Below, piece by piece: positions 6,392-10,945 of a stretch of 10,945 nucleotides of DNA. The position numbers and the translations under genes were made by a program. The notes under the pieces are model-generated. The model was not told the DNA's origin. It did no database searches and was given only the letters and a program-made list of their open reading frames with translations. The stretch comes from Pseudomonadota bacterium (GTDB lineage Bacteria; Pseudomonadota; Gammaproteobacteria; Magnimaribacterales; D2472): contig RGHK01000016.1 in assembly GCA_010024215.1 (NCBI GenBank), positions 1 to 10,945 of the forward strand. The letters are read 5' to 3'. Each line of letters opens with the position of its first letter. Positions within the stretch are counted from its first letter, which is position 1.

Positions 6392-7780
6392 ATGTTATTT
6401 CATAGTACTAGAGGTAATGATAGTGGAAGAACTTTTGAAGAGGTTCTAATGCAAGGTCTTGCAAATGATGGAGGCCTTTTTATGCCTGATTATTGGCCTC
6501 AAATTAATATCGAGCATATTAAATCGCTTAATACATTCATAGATATAGCTAAATACATTGTTCCACTTTTTACAAAATCTTCATTTAGTGATGATGAGGT
6601 TTTAGAACTTTTAGATTCAACCTGGCATGATTTTAGTAAGAAAAATTATGCTGAAATCCACCAACTTGATAAATCAAAATATGTATTAGAGCTATTCCAT
6701 GGTCCCACAGCAGCATTTAAAGACTTTGGACTTCAATTAGCAGCAGCATTTTTTAACAAATCTCTTATAAAGCAGAACAAAACTGCTATTGTCTTAGGTG
6801 CTACGTCAGGAGACACAGGCTCAGCAGCAATTGATGCATGCAGAAGGTTTGAATCAATAAAAAGTTTTATATTGCTTCCTGATGGGAATATGTCAGAGGT
6901 ACAAAGAAGGCAAATGACTACTGTTGAAAGTTCAAATGTCTTTACATTAAGGGTAAGCGGAACATTTGATGATTGCCAAGCTATTGTGAAAGAAGCATTT
7001 AGTGAAAGAACTTTTTTAAAAGATGATCAATTTCTTTTAGCTGTAAATTCAATAAATTGGGTAAGAATAATCGGCCAAATATGTTATTACTTTTATGCTT
7101 GTTTAAAGATAAATAAGTTTGATGAACCGCTTAATTTTTCTGTTCCAACTGGGAATTTTGGTAATGTTTTTGCCTGTTACTCTGCACATAAGATGGGTAT
7201 GCCTCTTAATAAGATTCTTGTAGCAGTAAATAATAATAATATTTTACATAGGTTTTTTTCTGATAATGATTATTCTCGATCAAAAGTTTCTGAAACTATT
7301 TCACCTAGTATGGATATTAGTATTGCAAGTAACTTTGAAAGGCTCATATATGATTTTTATTCAGAAAGAAATTCTGAAATATGTAATTCTTTTTACAAAA
7401 ATTTTCCAGAATCTCCAATTAAATTGGATAATCAGATGTGGGAGAAGTCCAAGGAATTATTTCTAAGCTATTCGGTTGATGATTTCTCAACAATAGAAGC
7501 AATGAAAAATATTTCTGAATCATATGATTATTTAATAGATCCTCATACCGCAGTTGCCTCTCAAGCAGTTGACAGTATGCAAAGTAGCTTAGAAGGGACT
7601 ACGGTAATCTTATCAACAGCTCATCCAGCAAAATTTCCAAAAGTAGTTTCCGATGCTGGATTGAATCTTGGTGAAATACCAGAATGTCTTTCTATTATTT
7701 TTGAAAAAGAAGAAAGATCTAAAGATTTTCCTGCTTCAAAAGAATTAATTTTTGATTATATAGTTCATAATAATTCATAG
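6392..7780 (+). CDS. thrC: Threonine synthase (PLP-dependent)
   Basis: Threonine synthase converts O-phosphohomoserine to threonine with release of phosphate, the last step of threonine synthesis. The 462 residues fit the long, E. coli/yeast-type class. The N-terminus MLFHSTRG and LANDGGLFMPD (23-33) are typical. Lys110 in FHGPTAAFKDFG is the PLP lysine. GATSGDTGSAA (136-146), SINWVRIIGQ (220-229), the glycine loop PTGNFGN (252-258), MDISIASNFERL (307-318), DPHTAVA (383-389) and STAHPAKFP (408-416) follow in the usual order. No residue of these motifs is missing. The homoserine kinase needed between hom and thrC is not in the window and must be encoded elsewhere. Its stop is one base before prfB, where I recall recJ intervening in pseudomonads. 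Confidence 0.96.
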   Translation: MLFHSTRGNDSGRTFEEVLMQGLANDGGLFMPDYWPQINIEHIKSLNTFIDIAKYIVPLFTKSSFSDDEVLELLDSTWHDFSKKNYAEIHQLDKSKYVLELFHGPTAAFKDFGLQLAAAFFNKSLIKQNKTAIVLGATSGDTGSAAIDACRRFESIKSFILLPDGNMSEVQRRQMTTVESSNVFTLRVSGTFDDCQAIVKEAFSERTFLKDDQFLLAVNSINWVRIIGQICYYFYACLKINKFDEPLNFSVPTGNFGNVFACYSAHKMGMPLNKILVAVNNNNILHRFFSDNDYSRSKVSETISPSMDISIASNFERLIYDFYSERNSEICNSFYKNFPESPIKLDNQMWEKSKELFLSYSVDDFSTIEAMKNISESYDYLIDPHTAVASQAVDSMQSSLEGTTVILSTAHPAKFPKVVSDAGLNLGEIPECLSIIFEKEERSKDFPASKELIFDYIVHNNS

Positions 7781-7781
7781 G

Positions 7782-8879
7782 ATGGATGTTACAGAACTTA
7801 AGGCCGGATTAAATGATCTAAAAACACGCCTAGAAGATATCAAAGAAGGGGTTTTTGAGATTTCTAAAAAAGAAAGTAGACTCAAGGAGATTGAAGCAGA
7901 CCTTAGTAAAGAAGAGGTATGGTCCGATTTAGAACTTTCGCAGTCAATAAGCAAAGAGAAAACGGCATTAGAAAAAACATTAAATTCATTTAAATCAATT
8001 GATGAGAAAGTGAGCGATGGTTTGATGTTCATAGATATTGCTGAAGATGAGGGAGACACAGAATCCATTAGAGAAATTAAAGAAAGTTTTAAAGATCTAG
8101 AAAAGTCTGTTGCTGAACTTGAATTTAGCAAAATGTTTACTAATAAAATGGATCAAGCTTCTGCTTATGTAGAAATTCAATCTGGTTCAGGTGGAACTGA
8201 GGCACAAGATTGGGCTGAAATGTTGTTAAGAATGTATACGAAATGGTCAGAAAATAGGGGTTTCACATCAGATTTAATTGAAATATCGCATGGTGAAGTA
8301 GCAGGAATAAAATCTGCTACCCTACACGTTGATGGTGAATATGCTTACGGCTGGTTAAGAACTGAAACGGGTATTCATCGTCTTGTAAGAAAATCTCCAT
8401 TTGATTCAGGTAACAGAAGACATACTTCCTTTGCTTCAGTTTTTATTTCACCAGAAGTTGATGATTCTATTGAAATAAATATAAATAATGCTGACATTAG
8501 AGTAGATACATATAGAGCAAGCGGGGCTGGTGGGCAGCATGTAAACAAAACTGATTCTGCTGTTAGGCTAACGCATATTCCTTCAGGGGTGGTTGCACAA
8601 AGTCAAAGTGATAGGTCTCAGCATAAAAATAAAGAAAATGCTATGAAACAATTAAAATCTAAGCTGTACGAGTTAGAATTACAAAAGCAAAACCAAGAAA
8701 AACAAGAGCTTGAAGAAAGTAAGTCCGATATAGGATGGGGAAGTCAAATTAGATCTTATGTTCTTGATCAATCAAGAATCAAAGATTTAAGAACAAGTTA
8801 CGAAACTGGAAATACATCGGCAGTTTTAAATGGTGATTTGGATGAATTTATGAAAACTAGTTTAAAAGCAGGAGTGTAG
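7782..8879 (+). CDS. prfB: Peptide chain release factor 2, without programmed frameshift
   Basis: RF2 reads UAA and UGA stop codons and releases the peptide. The 365 residues equal the E. coli length and align without gaps at key points: stop-recognition tripeptide Ser205-Pro206-Phe207 (in VRKSPFDSG) and catalytic Gly250-Gly251-Gln252. Residue 246 is Ala, the form found in most bacteria rather than the Thr of E. coli K-12. The N-terminal coiled-coil domain covers about 1-110. In most bacteria prfB has an in-frame UGA at codon 26 that requires a +1 shift and autoregulates RF2. Here codons 23-26 read GGG GTT TTT GAG, so the frame is open throughout. The start ATG lies one base after the thrC stop and has no good Shine-Dalgarno. 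lysS follows, the usual pairing. Confidence 0.97.
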   Translation: MDVTELKAGLNDLKTRLEDIKEGVFEISKKESRLKEIEADLSKEEVWSDLELSQSISKEKTALEKTLNSFKSIDEKVSDGLMFIDIAEDEGDTESIREIKESFKDLEKSVAELEFSKMFTNKMDQASAYVEIQSGSGGTEAQDWAEMLLRMYTKWSENRGFTSDLIEISHGEVAGIKSATLHVDGEYAYGWLRTETGIHRLVRKSPFDSGNRRHTSFASVFISPEVDDSIEININNADIRVDTYRASGAGGQHVNKTDSAVRLTHIPSGVVAQSQSDRSQHKNKENAMKQLKSKLYELELQKQNQEKQELEESKSDIGWGSQIRSYVLDQSRIKDLRTSYETGNTSAVLNGDLDEFMKTSLKAGV

Positions 8880-8885
8880 ATATAA

Positions 8886-10319
8886 ATGTCTGAAGAAAAT
8901 ATTGGTGGAGAAGAGGGTATCATCGAAGAAAGAAGGAAAAAACTCCAACTTCTTAGAGACAAAAAAAAGGCATATGTTAACGATTTTTTAAAGGATCATT
9001 ATGCTTTAAATCTTCACGAAAATTATGATGGATTTTCCAAAGAAGAGCTTGCAGCTAAAAATGAAGAAAATGTATCTATTGCAGGAAGAATTGTTTTAAT
9101 GAGGGTGATGGGTAATGCCAGTTTTGCTACAGTCAGAGATTCAAGCGGTGACATTCAGATTTATGTAAGTAAAAATACTGTAGATCTTGAAACTTATGAG
9201 GATTTTAAGACATGGGATCTCGGCGATATAGTAGGGGTGAGAGGAAAACTATTTAAAACTAAAACCGACGAGTTAACAATTGAAGCATCAGAAGTAGTAC
9301 TTATAACTAAGTCAATAAGACCAATGCCTGATAAATTTAAGGGTCTTGCTGATATAGAAACTAGGTATAGGCAAAGATATCTTGATCTGATGAGCAATGA
9401 TCAGCAAAAAAATGTTTTTCTTAATAGGTCCGATATAATCGAATCTTTAAGAGCTTCTCTTAAAGAAAGAAACTTTATAGAGGTTGAAACACCTATGATG
9501 CACCCAATACCTGGGGGAGCAGTGGCAAGACCGTTTGTCACAAAACATAATGCTCTTGATAGAGAGCTTTTTCTAAGAATAGCACCTGAACTGTATTTAA
9601 AAAGACTTTTGGTAGGTGGTTTTGAGCGTGTTTTTGAAATCAATAGAAGTTTTAGAAATGAGGGGCTCTCTACCAAACACAACCCTGAATTCACAATGCT
9701 TGAATATTATGAAGCATTCGGAACGCTCAATAATACTATCGAGTTTACTGAAAACATGATTAAAAATGCATGCGAGATAATTAACAAAACATTAAAAATA
9801 ACATGGGGAGCTGATGAAATTGATTTATCGAGTTTCAGAAAAGCTAATTTATCAGATTTGGTCCTTGAGCATAATAAGGAAATTAGTGAAGAGGATATAA
9901 ATAAAATCAGTGGAAAAGAGCTTTTAGAATTATTTGAATCTAGTGTCGAGGAAAAGTTAATTCAACCAACTTTTGTAATAGGCTATCCTGTAGAGGTGTC
10001 TCCTTTATCAAGAAGAAATAACGAAAATCCAGAAATAGCAGACAGGTTTGAATTATTTATTGGTGGGAAAGAAATTGCTAATGGTTTTTGTGAGCTTAAT
10101 GACCCTGATGATCAAGCAGAAAGATTTAGAGAGCAAGTCAAAGCCAAGGATACAGGCGATAAAGAGGCTATGTCATTTGACGAAGATTATGTAATTGCAT
10201 TAGAGCACGGAATGCCACCAGCAGTTGGAGTTGGTATTGGAATCGACAGATTAGTGATGATGATTACTAATCAAACATCAATAAGAGATGTTATTTTATT
10301 TCCTCAATTAAAGTCTTAA
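8886..10319 (+). CDS. lysS: Lysyl-tRNA synthetase, class II
   Basis: The enzyme charges tRNA-Lys with lysine in the cytoplasm as a dimer. The 477 residues are slightly short of E. coli LysS (505). A short charged N-terminal helix region (1-60) is followed by the OB-fold anticodon-binding domain (about 62-145, with VSIAGRIVLMRVMGNASFATVRD-type strands) and the class II catalytic core. Motif 1 lies near IEVETPMMHPIPGGAVARPF (198-217), motif 2 contains RSFRNEGLSTKHNPEFTMLE (254-273) with Arg257, and motif 3 is GVGIGIDRLVMM (448-459) with Arg455. EIANGFCELNDP (396-407) is the conserved segment before motif 3. The ATG is six bases after the prfB stop. The gene ends in a four-base overlap with a convergent gene, so no separate terminator region exists. 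Confidence 0.97.
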   Translation: MSEENIGGEEGIIEERRKKLQLLRDKKKAYVNDFLKDHYALNLHENYDGFSKEELAAKNEENVSIAGRIVLMRVMGNASFATVRDSSGDIQIYVSKNTVDLETYEDFKTWDLGDIVGVRGKLFKTKTDELTIEASEVVLITKSIRPMPDKFKGLADIETRYRQRYLDLMSNDQQKNVFLNRSDIIESLRASLKERNFIEVETPMMHPIPGGAVARPFVTKHNALDRELFLRIAPELYLKRLLVGGFERVFEINRSFRNEGLSTKHNPEFTMLEYYEAFGTLNNTIEFTENMIKNACEIINKTLKITWGADEIDLSSFRKANLSDLVLEHNKEISEEDINKISGKELLELFESSVEEKLIQPTFVIGYPVEVSPLSRRNNENPEIADRFELFIGGKEIANGFCELNDPDDQAERFREQVKAKDTGDKEAMSFDEDYVIALEHGMPPAVGVGIGIDRLVMMITNQTSIRDVILFPQLKS

Positions 10320-10945
10320 GAGTTACCTGAGGGTATGTCTTTATAAGGCATGCCTTTATCTGCCCTAGCATCTTGAGGAAGTCCAAGCACTCTTTCAGCA
10401 ATAATATTTTTAAGAATTTCATCAGTTCCCCCGGCTATTCTAAGACCAGGCGCACCTAACCAAGCATTCTGGAAGCTTTGAATTTCTGGATTATTAGTTT
10501 TTAACATTCCAGACATATCTAAAGAGTCCATGCCAAAATTACCAATGCTTTGAAGCTTATTTGCACTTACAATTTTAGTTATTGAAGCTTCAGGACCTGG
10601 TGTTTCACCTCTGGAGAGAGCAGACATAGTTCTTAACTTAGTATTCTTAAGTCCATTTGCTTCACAATACCAGTCAGCGATAGATGCCCTTACAGATTTA
10701 TTATTAATAAGTGGCTCACCTAAATCATCTTGAGTTTTTGCCCATCTAAAAGCATCTTCAACATCAGCACCATTTGCATCGCCAACAGCAAGCCTTTCAT
10801 TCATTAAAGTTGTTATCGCTACTTTCCAACCATCTCCTATTTCTCCAAGTCTTTGAGAATCTGGAATTACAACATCAGTAAAATAGACTTCATTAAAACT
10901 TGAACCTCCTGTTATTTGTTTAATTGGTTTTACTTCTATTCCAGG
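10316..10945 (-). CDS. Acyl-CoA dehydrogenase, C-terminal part (runs off the window)
   Basis: The frame stays open from the stop at 10316-10318 to the window edge, giving 209 visible residues; the N-terminal half lies outside. An internal ATG at 10804 is not the real start, because 47 in-frame codons upstream continue the family pattern (GGSSFNEVYFTDVVIPD, then GEIGDGWKV). These are the beta-domain end and the start of the C-terminal helical domain of flavin acyl-CoA dehydrogenases, which make the first double bond in fatty-acyl-CoA or similar substrates. The end carries APGLRIAGGTDEILKNIIAE, the typical family C-terminus. The position of the MCAD catalytic Glu (YEGT) is Gly here (AGGT, visible residue 172). 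Glu50 in LMNERL aligns with the base used by isovaleryl- and long-chain enzymes. Substrate cannot be told from this part. Confidence 0.9.
   Translation of the reverse strand, partial: PGIEVKPIKQITGGSSFNEVYFTDVVIPDSQRLGEIGDGWKVAITTLMNERLAVGDANGADVEDAFRWAKTQDDLGEPLINNKSVRASIADWYCEANGLKNTKLRTMSALSRGETPGPEASITKIVSANKLQSIGNFGMDSLDMSGMLKTNNPEIQSFQNAWLGAPGLRIAGGTDEILKNIIAERVLGLPQDARADKGMPYKDIPSGNS

Noticed and set aside
7266..7466. Plus-strand 66-residue frame inside thrC
   Set aside because: Lies wholly in another frame of an intact, conserved threonine synthase gene and resembles no family.
7775..8131. Minus-strand open frame of 118 residues opposite the prfB start
   Set aside because: Serine- and leucine-rich mirror of the charged coiled-coil codons of RF2, fully inside a conserved gene.
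10343..10359. Palindrome AAGGCATGCCTT (10345-10356) near the lysS end as a terminator
   Set aside because: The stem would be only four to six pairs with a tiny loop or a bulge, there is no following T run on the plus strand, and it lies inside conserved coding sequence.

Overview
The window looks like a stretch of chromosome from an AT-rich, streamlined marine gammaproteobacterium. SAR86-like is my best guess. It rests on low GC (about one third by eye), AT-biased codons, gene gaps of 0 to 19 bases, and a gene order (rpsP-rimM-trmD-rplS, then xerD-dsbC-hom-thrC) that I recall from Pseudomonas and relatives. Lineage is inferred from gene content and protein similarity by eye; no database search was possible.

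Layout. Bases 1-63 are a short leader with no convincing promoter. Bases 64-2322 hold the ribosomal-protein/tRNA-modification cluster: rpsP (S16 with a long acidic tail), rimM, trmD and rplS. The rplS locus is broken as presented: a new acidic 20-residue repeat reads in one frame, the last two thirds of L19 read in the -1 frame, and the normal N-terminal third of L19 is missing. Bases 2327-3929 carry xerD and dsbC, and the first codons of xerD contain a perfect hairpin resembling an intrinsic terminator. Bases 3934-7780 carry alaC, hom and thrC (alanine/threonine metabolism). Bases 7782-10319 carry prfB and lysS (translation termination and lysyl-tRNA synthesis). From 10316 to the right edge the minus strand carries the C-terminal half of an acyl-CoA dehydrogenase, convergent with lysS and overlapping it by four bases.

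How the genes work together. Nearly all are housekeeping genes. rpsP, rimM, trmD and rplS serve ribosome assembly and decoding. prfB and lysS serve translation. hom and thrC are two of the three dedicated steps from aspartate semialdehyde to threonine (thrB is not here). alaC links pyruvate and glutamate to alanine. dsbC is a periplasmic disulfide isomerase and xerD resolves chromosome dimers. All genes from 64 to 10319 point the same way with almost no spacing, so they are probably read from few promoters.

I see no new defence, mobile or biosynthetic system. The points worth a second look are the damaged rplS, the matching acidic repeat tails on two ribosomal proteins of one operon, the terminator-like hairpin inside xerD, and a prfB that has lost its programmed frameshift at exactly the canonical codon. 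There are no tRNA or rRNA genes, CRISPR arrays or insertion sequences that I can recognise, and no gene-free stretch longer than 63 bases.
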